Below, in pieces: positions 8,413-16,860 of a stretch of 64,000 bases of DNA. The position numbers and the translations under genes are program-made. Positions within the stretch are counted from its first letter, which is position 1; each line of letters starts with the position of its first letter. This DNA is from an uncultured Saprospiraceae bacterium. GTDB taxonomy: Bacteria; Bacteroidota; Bacteroidia; Chitinophagales; Saprospiraceae. The stretch covers positions 1 through 64,000 of the forward strand of contig CALJPQ010000019.1 of NCBI GenBank assembly GCA_937980645.1. Direction: 5' to 3'. The notes under the pieces were generated by a model. That model worked only from the letters and a program-made list of their open reading frames with translations. It did not search any database and was not told the DNA's origin.

Positions 8413-8447
8413 GTGTTATAGTATAATTTGTTTGAAGAAAAGTCTGC

Positions 8448-8939
8448 TTACTGGCTTAAGGCTTCCTGTACGGCTTTTTCGAGGTCTTCGTAGCGCAGCT
8501 GGCGCTCAAAAAAGCGCTCAAATTTCGCCTTGGGCCGCACCACCAGCGTGGCCGGAATGGCCCCCGACCATTCGGGCGCTATCAGGTCAATCCAGTCGTT
8601 AGGCGTTCGTTCATCCAGGAAGACCACCTGGCTTTTCAGATCCTGGCGCTCGACAAATGGCTTCAGCCGGCGGTCCACATCGCGCCGGAAATCGGTGCTG
8701 ATGAGCACTACCCGCACTGGCTTTTGGGCGTATTCGGCGGTCAGTTTTTCAAAATGCGGCAGCTCGGCCACACACGGCGCGCACCACGTTGCCCAGAAGT
8801 TGAGCACATAGACGGTATCCGATGCGCCCGAGCGCCAGGCGCTCAGTTGCGCTGCTTTGATAAATGGTATCGTGTCCTGTCCTTTCATTGAGGAAATGGC
8901 GAGCGTCGTCGCCAGCAAGAGCAATAGGGTTTTTCTCAT
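8448..8939 (-). CDS. exported TlpA-like thiol-disulfide oxidoreductase
   Basis: This 163-residue protein has a hydrophobic N-terminal signal (MRKTLLLLLATTLAISSMKGQ). The thioredoxin fold contains VYVLNFWATWCAPCVAEL with the redox pair Cys53 and Cys56, and the cis-proline segment AIPATLVVRPKAKFE. TlpA/ResA-like enzymes keep periplasmic cysteines reduced, for example for cytochrome c maturation, but no cytochrome genes are near. It is first in the two-gene unit with the CNHC redoxin. Confidence 0.88.
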   Translation of the reverse strand: MRKTLLLLLATTLAISSMKGQDTIPFIKAAQLSAWRSGASDTVYVLNFWATWCAPCVAELPHFEKLTAEYAQKPVRVVLISTDFRRDVDRRLKPFVERQDLKSQVVFLDERTPNDWIDLIAPEWSGAIPATLVVRPKAKFERFFERQLRYEDLEKAVQEALSQ

Positions 8940-9295
8940 AGTGCACCGTTAACGCGCCACCCGCGCGGATTGTTGGCAAAAATAGACCGATGGGTGCATC
9001 TACGCTGCCCACGGCGCCAAAGAGACGATGAGGTGTTCCTCAAAACTGCGCGGGTGCCTTCAGCACAAAGATGGCTGTGTATCCCACGTGGCGCCAGGCA
9101 GACAAATCCGCCTTTTGCGAACGGCGAAACGAACATTTAATAGACCCAAACGCACAACAACCGAGGCGGAGGCGCATCTTTGAGGGCTATTTGGGCGAGC
9201 TTTTGGCCGCCACACGGTCATTGCTTTTCCAGCCCGCATTGGCCCATAGCAGGCAACCACTCCTTCAGCATTTTATACAAAAAATTCTTTTGCCT
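8940..9295. other. intergenic region upstream of the unassigned 1057-residue protein
   Basis: These 356 bases separate the divergent TlpA-like gene and the large unassigned gene. The frame of the latter stays open back to an ATG at 9071, but the extra 75 residues are rich in Arg, His and Gln with no recognisable domain, and I treat this part as non-coding. No clear promoter pair, RNA or repeat is seen. Confidence 0.4.
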
Positions 9296-12200
9296 ATGCC
9301 GCAAGTCATTCAAACCTCTAATGGCATTGAAGTGCCGTTGGTCAGGCCGCGCAAGTTTCTGGGCGAGCGTTCGAGCGCTTCAGTGCGCTACACGGTGAAT
9401 AATGCACCGGATGTGTTGTTTGCGCTGTTGCAGAACCAGCCCTTTCCGCAGCGCATTGTTCGGCTGAGTGAGGTTGCGGCGCAAGCCGCGGCGGGCGGTG
9501 AGGGTATTCAGTTTGCCAACGGCCAGGGGGTGGTGAGTTTTCAGGCGCAGGGCCGCGTAGCGTCGGGCATGGCGGTGTATCCTGACCCGGCACTTTTAGT
9601 GCGTGATTTGGGCCTGGAAGACGACGTCAGCCCTGGCTTGCGGCTGCAGGCCGACCCCGGGAGCAACTATCTGCTGCTGCGTTGGGCATATGCCCTTGCT
9701 GCGCGCGGCAAAAGCAACGCGCTTTTTGGGGGGGCAGTGTCGGCTTCGGCCAGCGCGGAAGGTCGCAGTGAAGGGCTGTTTGCTATCGTGCGGCGTTTGC
9801 CCAAAGACATGGGCGCCGCCGAGGCCGTTTTCGAGGCCACGCAAAGCTGGTTGTTGCCGGCACAAATCACTTCGGCAGACGACCTCGAGCCGGGCACATG
9901 GCTCATTGCCGAAGTGGATAGCAACATAGCCGCCGGGCTGCAGGCGCAGTACGGTTTTCGGTACAGCTGGGTGCGCGAGACGCAGGCGCAGGGCCTTTCG
10001 GGCGATGTCGGGCTGCACCTCCAAGTAGGCGCCACGGCAGGCGTGGGCGTACAGGCCTCGGGGCGCTTTGCCGTCGTCATCAGCCGCGAAGGCAACGACC
10101 CTAAAGACCGCCGGCTGCGCATACGGCTGTTTAAGCAGCGCCAACGCGGGTGGAACACCAGCGCCGACGTGCGCGCCGGCATCCGGGCCGACCTGAGCCG
10201 CTTCCTTCCGCCCGACCTGACCGACTTCGTACGCGCTACTTTCGGCACGCAAGGCGTGCAGGTGCTCAAAGACCTCGAAGACGTCGAACACTGGACGGCA
10301 CCCGATGCCGACCTGCCCGGCATGCTGGCCGGGCTGAGCACCCAGTACTTTCAGAAATTCCTTAAAGACACCACAAAGGTGGACCCGAAAAAAGCCTTTG
10401 ACGACGCCAAACAGACCCTCAAAACCTGGCTCGACCGCTGGAATGCACTCGACCACGAGGTGGCTAGCTTCCTATGGAAACAGGCCGAAAAGAAGGCTAA
10501 TCTGACGAAAATCCGGGCCTTCAACGAGGAACTGCGCCAGGCCAGCACGGAAAAAGCCCAGGCTTTCCTGCGCGCACAAATCGAGAAGGTGGACTTCTTC
10601 CAGACGCTGGGCGGCCAGTTCCTGCTGGCACTAATGCCCGAGGAGAACGTGCTGACGCTGCTGAGCGACCGGGGCGTCTTTCAGAAGGTGCGCGAAAGCG
10701 CCAACAAGGCAGCGGCCATTCTCGACGGTAGCGCCTTTACGGATATGCTGGTGCGGCTGCAAAACCAGCTGAACAAACGCCTGCGCATCGAGGAAGCCGA
10801 AAAGTGGACCGACGATTTAGAGCTTGAACGACTTGACGAATGGCTGCGCCTCAAAATGGCCCGTTTTTTAGATGAAAAGGCGTTCCGCAAACCACACGTC
10901 CGGCAGGTGCGCGAAACGGTGCACCGCCTGCTGGCACAAAAGGAAGTTTTTTATGAAAAAACTCTGCAAGCTCTCCAACGCCACTACGGGTATGGTCTGA
11001 GCGCTGCTTTCCAGAAGAGCGTCAGCCATGCGGCGCTGCTCGATATCACTGTGGATGGAGCCCGGGCTAGCAAATGGCTCCGCCAGGCGCTGGTGGGTCG
11101 CTTTGATGCGCTCATCACTGCCTCCAAGGCGGGCGTAACGCTGCACGAGGGTACGCTCACGCACGGCATCCGGACACAAAGCAGCATTTCGGTGCAGCTG
11201 CCGTTCGGGCAGGGCAGCGGCGTCTATCTGAACGAGAGCTTAGCGAAAGCCAACGCCGTAGACGAAGCCGACGGACGCATTTTTGTGTATGACCTGAAGG
11301 CGACCGATACGGCGGTGAGTAACCGCACGCAGGTGAGCGCGCTGACCATAGGAGCCTACTTCCGCGCGGCGGCCAATTGCGTGCGCGTGTACGACGAGCA
11401 GGCGCTGACATATGCCTACTCGTTTCAGCAACTGCGCCCAGCCCTGCGCACTGTCGAGCTGAAGTACCAGGTGAAGCCCTACGCTCAGCAATACCTGAGC
11501 GAAACCCTGGGCCAGGATGCCGATACGTTTATTGAGGCCTGGATAGAGGCCCTCGAACGGGATGCTGAACGCCTAAATCCTAACGGCGCAGGTCTATTAG
11601 GCGATACGCTGCTGCGCTTAGATGTAACACTGCCCGCTCGAGTCGCTTCGGCCTGGCTACGCGCCCCGCTCAACCCGCAGGCACCCGAGTACACGCGCAT
11701 GTCGCGCTATCTCCAGCGCCGCATGCGCGAGCTGATACCGCTCTTTTACTTCCAAGATGCGCGCAAATACGGCGAAAAGGCCGCACCGGCACTGGTGGCC
11801 TACTCGGCCATGATACCCTCCACAGGCTTTCGTCGCGAGGGCAACCGACTCCTGCTGACCGACGACGGCCTGTACTGGAACTGGCCCGACGCCGACCAGC
11901 GCCGCGCCCTGCTGCTGCACCCCGGCACGCAAAGCCGCCTGAAGCTGCGCCTGCAGGAAATCTATGACCTGCTCCAACGCCTGCCCGACGTGCCTGCGGC
12001 CACCCGCCGCATGTACGACCTGGCGCGCATAGAGGCGTTCACCGATGATCTGCTCCATCTGCTCAAGGAGAAACAAAGTGGGTTTGACAGCCTCTTCTTT
12101 ACCGAGGCCACCATCATCGAAAAAGCCCGCGATGCTGGCGTAGCACTGGCCCGCTTCCTGAAAGAGGCCGCCGACAATCCCTCGCGTGCCGTGCGCCGGC

Positions 12201-12469
12201 TGGCAGAATTTGGCGCGGCCATCACGGAGGCCTTCAACCAGCGCCTGGCACCGGTGTATGGCGATGCCGGCCTTCGCCCGTTGGGCACGGCACTGTTCAT
12301 GGAGGCAGGGCGGGCGTTTCTGCCCGCGGATACCCCCGTTCGCCCGCAGGCGCTCTTGCAAGCGGCAGTACTCAAGCCTGGCAGCGGCACCAGACCCGAC
12401 CCGCGCACGCCGCCGACGCAGGTAGCGCCCGAAGCCGTGCTCGTGTGCCGACAGCTGTGCCAGCTGTAG
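9296..12469 (+). CDS. large protein of unknown function (1057 residues)
   Basis: I do not recognise this protein. From the ATG at 9296 it has no signal peptide and no clear membrane helix. Residues 1-330 look beta-rich, with alternating Gly/Ala/Val strands such as SGDVGLHLQVGATAGVGVQ (about 240-258). About 330-620 is strongly helical and charged, with coiled-coil-like stretches (EKKANLTKIRAFNEELRQAS, QNQLNKRLRIEEAEKW). About 620-800 returns to mixed beta (TLTHGIRTQSSISVQLPFGQGSG), and the rest is helical. There is no catalytic motif, metal site or P-loop. Codon use and GC look like the neighbours. An upstream ATG at 9071 is in frame. It stands alone, with a divergent gene before it and 229 bases before CapA. 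A cytoplasmic scaffold or a toxin-like architecture are both possible; neither is supported. Confidence 0.8.
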   Translation: MPQVIQTSNGIEVPLVRPRKFLGERSSASVRYTVNNAPDVLFALLQNQPFPQRIVRLSEVAAQAAAGGEGIQFANGQGVVSFQAQGRVASGMAVYPDPALLVRDLGLEDDVSPGLRLQADPGSNYLLLRWAYALAARGKSNALFGGAVSASASAEGRSEGLFAIVRRLPKDMGAAEAVFEATQSWLLPAQITSADDLEPGTWLIAEVDSNIAAGLQAQYGFRYSWVRETQAQGLSGDVGLHLQVGATAGVGVQASGRFAVVISREGNDPKDRRLRIRLFKQRQRGWNTSADVRAGIRADLSRFLPPDLTDFVRATFGTQGVQVLKDLEDVEHWTAPDADLPGMLAGLSTQYFQKFLKDTTKVDPKKAFDDAKQTLKTWLDRWNALDHEVASFLWKQAEKKANLTKIRAFNEELRQASTEKAQAFLRAQIEKVDFFQTLGGQFLLALMPEENVLTLLSDRGVFQKVRESANKAAAILDGSAFTDMLVRLQNQLNKRLRIEEAEKWTDDLELERLDEWLRLKMARFLDEKAFRKPHVRQVRETVHRLLAQKEVFYEKTLQALQRHYGYGLSAAFQKSVSHAALLDITVDGARASKWLRQALVGRFDALITASKAGVTLHEGTLTHGIRTQSSISVQLPFGQGSGVYLNESLAKANAVDEADGRIFVYDLKATDTAVSNRTQVSALTIGAYFRAAANCVRVYDEQALTYAYSFQQLRPALRTVELKYQVKPYAQQYLSETLGQDADTFIEAWIEALERDAERLNPNGAGLLGDTLLRLDVTLPARVASAWLRAPLNPQAPEYTRMSRYLQRRMRELIPLFYFQDARKYGEKAAPALVAYSAMIPSTGFRREGNRLLLTDDGLYWNWPDADQRRALLLHPGTQSRLKLRLQEIYDLLQRLPDVPAATRRMYDLARIEAFTDDLLHLLKEKQSGFDSLFFTEATIIEKARDAGVALARFLKEAADNPSRAVRRLAEFGAAITEAFNQRLAPVYGDAGLRPLGTALFMEAGRAFLPADTPVRPQALLQAAVLKPGSGTRPDPRTPPTQVAPEAVLVCRQLCQL

Positions 12470-12662
12470 AAGCAAAGTGAGTCCGAACCGAGGTTACTGG
12501 TTTGTCTGAACCTTTTGCCCGATAGGAGCCTCGCGCAAGGGCAGGTTTAAAAAGCGAGTGCCTGGGTCTGGCCCCTATACGGAACGAGGATGGGCGCATT
12601 TGGCGACCTTTGCCCCAGCCTTTGTAATCGGCGCCGCCTTCGGAGGTTTTTTTAACAAAAAA

Positions 12663-12679
12663 TACCGGCCCGGCCGGTA
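12663..12679. promoter_or_regulatory. perfect palindrome just upstream of the CapA-like gene
   Basis: TACCGGCC and GGCCGGTA form 8-base arms around one base, with a T7 run and an A6 run nearby. It lies 19 bases before the ATG at 12699. It has the shape of an operator or a minus-strand terminator, but no minus-strand gene reads into it. No regulator is suggested. Confidence 0.35.
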
Positions 12680-12698
12680 ATAAAAAAGGTGCGACGCT

Positions 12699-13847
12699 AT
12701 GCCAACGCTTTTCGTTCGATTGGGCCTGTTTTTGCTTGCTGCCGCCTCGATGTGGTGGAGTGCCGAAGCCAGTGGATGGCTTGGCCGTTCTTCGAGCCCT
12801 GACGGGCCGGGCCAGCTCGACACGCTCACCTTGCCGCAGGCACCGGATACGCTGCCGCAACCGCGCATGTACCGGGTCATCGGCGTGGGCGATATCATGC
12901 TGGGCACGAATTACCCCTCACCCTCGTACCTGCCTCCCGACGACGGCGCTGCGCTGCTGGCTGATGTGCGCGATACGCTGCGTCAGGCCGATGTTACATT
13001 TGGCAATCTGGAAGGTACGATGTTCGACCAGGGCGGTTCGCCCAAGACATGCAAAGACCCTTCGGTGTGCTACGTATTCCGCACACCCTCGCGCTATGTG
13101 CAGCATTTGGTGGACGCGGGCTTCGACTTGCTCAGCCTGGCCAATAACCATTCAGGGGATTTTGGCCCCGAAGGTCGCCGCCAGACGATGGCGACGCTGC
13201 GCCAGGCCGGGCTGGCGTTTGCCGGTCTGGAAGGCGTGTGCGAAACGGTCGTCATCGAGCGCGCCGGCAAACGCTGGGGCTTGTGTGCCTTTGCGCCTAA
13301 CACCGGCACGTGCGACCTGCGCAACATCCCGCGCGCCCAGGCATTGGTGCGCCAATTGAAAGAGCAGGCCGACTTCGTCATTGTTTCCTTCCACGGCGGC
13401 GCCGAGGGGGCCACACACCAGCACGTGCCCCAACGCATCGAAAACTTCCACGGCGAAAACCGCGGCGATGTGCATGCCTTTGCCCACGCCGTCGTGGATG
13501 CCGGGGCCGACATCGTCTTTGGGCACGGACCGCACGTTACGCGCGCTGTAGAACTGTACAACGACCGCATCATCGCCTACAGCCTCGGCAACTTCTGCAC
13601 CTACGGGCGCTTCAGCTTAGCCGGCCCGGCAGGCATTGCACCCATCCTGCAGGTGGACATTGACGAACAGGGCCGCTTCGTGGCGGGCCAAATCATTCCA
13701 ACCTACCAGCAAAAACACCATGGGCCAAAATTCGACCCACAGGGGCGGGTCATCCAGGCCATTATCGAACTGACGCGGGCGGATTTTCCCGATACGCCCT
13801 TAGACCTTTTGCCTAATGGGCAAATCAAGCGTCGGCCAGTAGAATGA
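12699..13847 (+). CDS. CapA-family metallophosphatase-like protein (PGA_cap domain), membrane-anchored or exported
   Basis: This 382-residue protein has an N-terminal hydrophobic segment (about 4-25) followed by a CapA domain. Motifs are GVGDIMLGTNY (62-72, metal site), NLEG (103-106), LSLANNHSGDFG (146-157), FHGGAEG, GHGPHV and the C-terminal IAYSLGNF. CapA proteins take part in poly-gamma-glutamate capsule work, but many stand-alone homologues in non-capsulated bacteria have unknown roles. No capB/capC ligase genes lie nearby, so a capsule role is not supported here. The fold resembles calcineurin-like phosphoesterases. Confidence 0.88.
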   Translation: MPTLFVRLGLFLLAAASMWWSAEASGWLGRSSSPDGPGQLDTLTLPQAPDTLPQPRMYRVIGVGDIMLGTNYPSPSYLPPDDGAALLADVRDTLRQADVTFGNLEGTMFDQGGSPKTCKDPSVCYVFRTPSRYVQHLVDAGFDLLSLANNHSGDFGPEGRRQTMATLRQAGLAFAGLEGVCETVVIERAGKRWGLCAFAPNTGTCDLRNIPRAQALVRQLKEQADFVIVSFHGGAEGATHQHVPQRIENFHGENRGDVHAFAHAVVDAGADIVFGHGPHVTRAVELYNDRIIAYSLGNFCTYGRFSLAGPAGIAPILQVDIDEQGRFVAGQIIPTYQQKHHGPKFDPQGRVIQAIIELTRADFPDTPLDLLPNGQIKRRPVE

Positions 13848-13905
13848 AGGCAGGGCAGCTCGCGAGTGTTTGAAAAACCAACCCATTCCTGGCGAAGAAC
13901 TTTAC

Positions 13906-13913
13906 TACTTTTG
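13906..13913 (+). promoter_or_regulatory. -7 box upstream of fbp
   Basis: TACTTTTG lies 53 bases before the fbp ATG at 13967. A matching -33 TTTG is not seen at the usual distance, so the assignment rests on the -7 element alone. Confidence 0.35.
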
Positions 13914-13966
13914 CTTCGTCATTCTAACCATTACCGCCACACCCTAACCACATTTACCTAATCGCT

Positions 13967-15031
13967 ATGGCTACCGGAAAAAACGGCAAAACCGCCGAAA
14001 CCTCGAGCAAACTCTATCAGCCGAGCAATCGCATCGTTACGCTCGATGAGTTCATCATTCGCTCGGAGAAAGACTTTGAATTTGCCACAGGCGAACTCAC
14101 AGGCCTGCTGCGCGACATTGGCGTGGCAGCTAAAATCATCAATCGCGAGGTGAACAAAGCGGGTTTGGTCAACATCCTCGGCGTCGCCGACGGCAGCGAC
14201 AATGCCTCGGGCGATGTGCAGCAGAAGCTGGATGTGTATGCTAATGAGAAGCTCATCGAATGCCTCAAGAACAGCGGCGAGTGCTGTGCCATTGCTTCCG
14301 AGGAATGCGAGGACATTATTCAGGTAGAGCCGGTACACTCCAAAAAGAGCAACTATGTGGTACTGTTCGACCCCTTAGACGGCTCTTCCAACATTGACGT
14401 GAATGTGTCGGTGGGTACCATCTTTGCCATTTACCGGCGCAAGAGCGACAACTCTGGGCCGGCCACGCGCGAGGACTTTTTGCAGCCCGGCATCAAACAG
14501 GTGGCCGCAGGTTATGTGCTTTACGGCACCTCCACTATCCTGGTGTACACGACCGGCAATGGTGTCAACGGCTTTACGCTCGACCCCAGCATTGGCGAGT
14601 TTTGCCTCAGCCACCGCAACATGCGTATCCCCGAAAACGGGCAGTTCTACTCAGTCAATCAGGGCTACTATTCCAAATTCGACCTGGAGCTGCGCCGCTA
14701 CATTGACCACTGCAGCGACCAGAACTATGGCCTGCGCTACATTGGCTCCATGGTCAGTGACATTCACCGCATTCTTATCCAGGGCGGCATCTTCATGTAC
14801 CCCAGCACGCGCAAGTATCCGAAAGGCAAGCTGCGGTTGCTTTACGAATGCAACCCGTTAGCCATGGTGGTAGAGCAAGCCGGCGGAAAAGCCATCAATA
14901 CCCAGTTGAAGCGCATTCTGGAAATAGAGCCGAAAGAATTGCATCAGCGCTCCACGATAGCCATTGGTTCGCCTGCCATGGTGGACGAACTCAAGAGCTT
15001 CATCGAGCGCTATGCCGCGCTGCCATTATAG
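13967..15031 (+). CDS. fbp: fructose-1,6-bisphosphatase, class I
   Basis: This 354-residue cytoplasmic enzyme of gluconeogenesis hydrolyses fructose-1,6-bisphosphate to fructose-6-phosphate. The class I signature is clear: SEECED (111-116), the metal-binding DPLDGSSNIDVNVSVG (135-150), then TLDPSIGEF, YSVNQGYY for substrate binding, and YPKGKLRLLYECNPLAMVVEQAGG near the C-terminus. The length is typical (330-350). The stop is followed 25 bases later by the MlaF-type ATPase gene on the same strand, possibly co-transcribed though functionally unrelated. Confidence 0.96.
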   Translation: MATGKNGKTAETSSKLYQPSNRIVTLDEFIIRSEKDFEFATGELTGLLRDIGVAAKIINREVNKAGLVNILGVADGSDNASGDVQQKLDVYANEKLIECLKNSGECCAIASEECEDIIQVEPVHSKKSNYVVLFDPLDGSSNIDVNVSVGTIFAIYRRKSDNSGPATREDFLQPGIKQVAAGYVLYGTSTILVYTTGNGVNGFTLDPSIGEFCLSHRNMRIPENGQFYSVNQGYYSKFDLELRRYIDHCSDQNYGLRYIGSMVSDIHRILIQGGIFMYPSTRKYPKGKLRLLYECNPLAMVVEQAGGKAINTQLKRILEIEPKELHQRSTIAIGSPAMVDELKSFIERYAALPL

Positions 15032-15056
15032 GCAGGCGGGTCTCAACAGTCAACGC

Positions 15057-15824
15057 ATGATCCGAGCAGAAAACATCTGCAAGTCCTTTGGGCAGCAGGA
15101 AGTACTCAAGGGCATCAATTTCACCTTCGAGACCGGCAAGTGTAACCTCATCATTGGGCGCTCTGGGTCGGGCAAGACGGTGCTGGTGAAAATTCTGGTA
15201 GGCCTCCTAAAACCCACAAGCGGCCGGGTGTGGTATGATGATATTGAGTTTACCAGTCTGAATGCCGAGCAAATGCGGGCCATCCGCATGCAAATGGGCA
15301 TGCTGTTTCAAGGCTCCGCGCTCTTCGACTCGCTGACGGTGGAGGAAAACGTGCGCTTCCCGTTGGACATGTTCACCCGCATGAGCGCCAAGGAGAAAAC
15401 CGAGCGCGTCAACTACTGCTTAGAGCGCGTCAATCTGGCCGGCAGCAACAAGAAGTATCCGTCCGAGCTCTCGGGCGGCATGCAAAAGCGCGTAGGCATC
15501 GCGCGGGCCATCGTCCTCAACCCCAAGTATCTGTTCTGCGACGAACCCAACTCGGGCCTCGACCCGAAAACAGCTATTGTCATTGACGACCTGATCCGCA
15601 GCATCACGCAGGAAAACAACATCACCACCATCATCAACACCCACGACATGAACTCGGTGATGGAAAACGGCGATAACATCTGCTTCCTCTTCGAGGGCCG
15701 TGTGGAGTGGAGCGGCAACCGCCACGAAGTACTGGGCAGCAGCAACGAAAACCTGCAGTCTTTCATCTTTGCCTCCCCCTTCCTGCAACGCCTGCGGCAG
15801 GCGGCGTTGCGCTCTTCAACTTAG
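15057..15824 (+). CDS. ABC transporter ATP-binding protein, MlaF type
   Basis: This 255-residue ATPase shows Walker A GRSGSGKT (34-41), the Q-loop MGMLFQGSALFDSLTV, signature LSGGMQKRVGIARAI, Walker B YLFCDEPNSGLDP and the switch histidine in NTHDMNSV. The phrase SALFDSLTVEENVRFPL and the NSGLDP form are typical of the Mla/Mce-associated ATPases that drive phospholipid movement between inner and outer membranes. The start is the ATG at 15057, where homology begins. Its stop overlaps that of the MlaE-type permease gene on the opposite strand by four bases. The two products likely form one complex although they are not in one operon. Confidence 0.92.
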   Translation: MIRAENICKSFGQQEVLKGINFTFETGKCNLIIGRSGSGKTVLVKILVGLLKPTSGRVWYDDIEFTSLNAEQMRAIRMQMGMLFQGSALFDSLTVEENVRFPLDMFTRMSAKEKTERVNYCLERVNLAGSNKKYPSELSGGMQKRVGIARAIVLNPKYLFCDEPNSGLDPKTAIVIDDLIRSITQENNITTIINTHDMNSVMENGDNICFLFEGRVEWSGNRHEVLGSSNENLQSFIFASPFLQRLRQAALRSST

Positions 15825-16582
15825 CGCATCAGGATGAGGGCCACTAAGTAATCGGCCAGCAGAATAAGGATATCGCTATACACCACGGCGCGCGTGCTGG
15901 CCTGGCCCAGCTCAATGCTGCCGCCCTGAACGTAGTAGCCCTGATAGCAGGAGACAGTGGTCAGGATGAAGGCAAAAACCACCGACTTGACGTACATCAT
16001 GAACACGTTGTACGGCTCGAAGAAGGAACGCAAACCCTGGTTGTATTCGTCGTCGGTCAGCCAGCCGGTGGGCACACTGGCCACGTAGCCGCCAAGGATG
16101 GCTACAAATGCCGAAAAGGTTACCAACAGCGGAATGGCCACTAAGGCGCCAATGATTTTGGGCCGTATTAGATACGCCGCCGAATTGACCCCCATCACCT
16201 CCATGGCATCAATGTGCTCTTTCTGGCGCATGCCGCCGATTTCAGCCGTCATGTTGGAGCCAACTTTACCTGCCAGCACTAAGCAGGTAATCGTGGGCGA
16301 TAGCTCGATGATGGCTAAGTCGCGCACAATATAGCCAATGTAATAGCGCGGAATGAGCTGTCCATCGAGCTGGTAGGCAAACTGCACCGCCGCCACCGCT
16401 CCGATGAAGATGGAAATCAGGCAGACGATGATGAGCGACCCAATACCGATGTGGTTCATCTGGCGCATGGTTTCCTTCCAGTACATGGAAAAATTTTCCG
16501 TACGCCCGAAGGTCTGCTTCATCAACAGCAGGTAACGGCCAAAGTGGTAGATGAAATTGAAGCGCTTATCTAAAGCAAGCAT
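15821..16582 (-). CDS. ABC transporter permease, MlaE family
   Basis: This 253-residue inner-membrane protein has five to six hydrophobic segments. MlaE-family marks are the IGIGSLIIVCLISIFIGAVAAVQ helix, the long LSPTITCLVLAGKVGSNMTAEIGGMRQKEHIDAMEVMGVNS segment containing the conserved AG..G....EIG..M..EQ-type coupling region, and the C-terminal VVYSDILILLADYLVALILMR. MlaE dimers form the channel that MlaF energises. No Mce/MlaD substrate-binding gene lies next to it in this window. The gene is encoded tail to tail with the ATPase gene, an unusual arrangement. Confidence 0.92.
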   Translation of the reverse strand: MLALDKRFNFIYHFGRYLLLMKQTFGRTENFSMYWKETMRQMNHIGIGSLIIVCLISIFIGAVAAVQFAYQLDGQLIPRYYIGYIVRDLAIIELSPTITCLVLAGKVGSNMTAEIGGMRQKEHIDAMEVMGVNSAAYLIRPKIIGALVAIPLLVTFSAFVAILGGYVASVPTGWLTDDEYNQGLRSFFEPYNVFMMYVKSVVFAFILTTVSCYQGYYVQGGSIELGQASTRAVVYSDILILLADYLVALILMR

Positions 16583-16698
16583 AAAGGACGCAAATGGGTG
16601 TCTCTACGGGTGATGAGTGCTGTCTGTAGCAGCAAAGATTGCGCTTTTCCGCAAACTTTGGGTGCGCCTCGTGGGTTTCGCAGTTTTTGCACGTCAAA

Positions 16699-16736
16699 GA
16701 GGTGTCGTCTTCGAGGCACGAGAAGGCGACATCTTC
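16699..16736. repeat. short palindromic repeat related to family 1
   Basis: GAGGTGTCGTCTTC at 16699-16712 faces GAAGGCGACATCTTC at 16722-16736; the arms pair apart from two G-T-type positions and one extra base. The left arm is identical to the core of the repeat at 4905-4919 (GAGGTGTCGTCTTCG). It lies between the MlaE gene and the SDR gene. Confidence 0.5.
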
Positions 16737-16783
16737 AGAAAACAGGCGAAGTAACTCTTCAGCACGAAGGCAGGAACGAAGAT

Positions 16784-16826
16784 TTACCACTAAGGCTTTA
16801 AGAAAGCCACAAAGGCACCACGGCTT
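16784..16826. repeat. dispersed 'ACTAAGGC...CACAAAGGC' repeat remnant
   Basis: This segment reads ACCACTAAGGCTTTAAGAAA then GCCACAAAGGCACCACGG. It resembles the accac-taaggc/cacaaaggc dispersed repeat seen between genes of many Bacteroidota and other environmental bacteria (from memory, not searched). It is non-coding and lies 35 bases before the SDR gene. Confidence 0.4.
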
Positions 16827-16860
16827 TAACACACCTATTTGTTTACTATACATTGGACAC

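Noticed and set aside
9071..9295. N-terminal extension of the 1057-residue protein
   Set aside because: The frame is open to an ATG at 9071, but the extra residues have an atypical Arg/His/Gln-rich make-up and no domain; the ATG at 9296 is more likely, though not proven.
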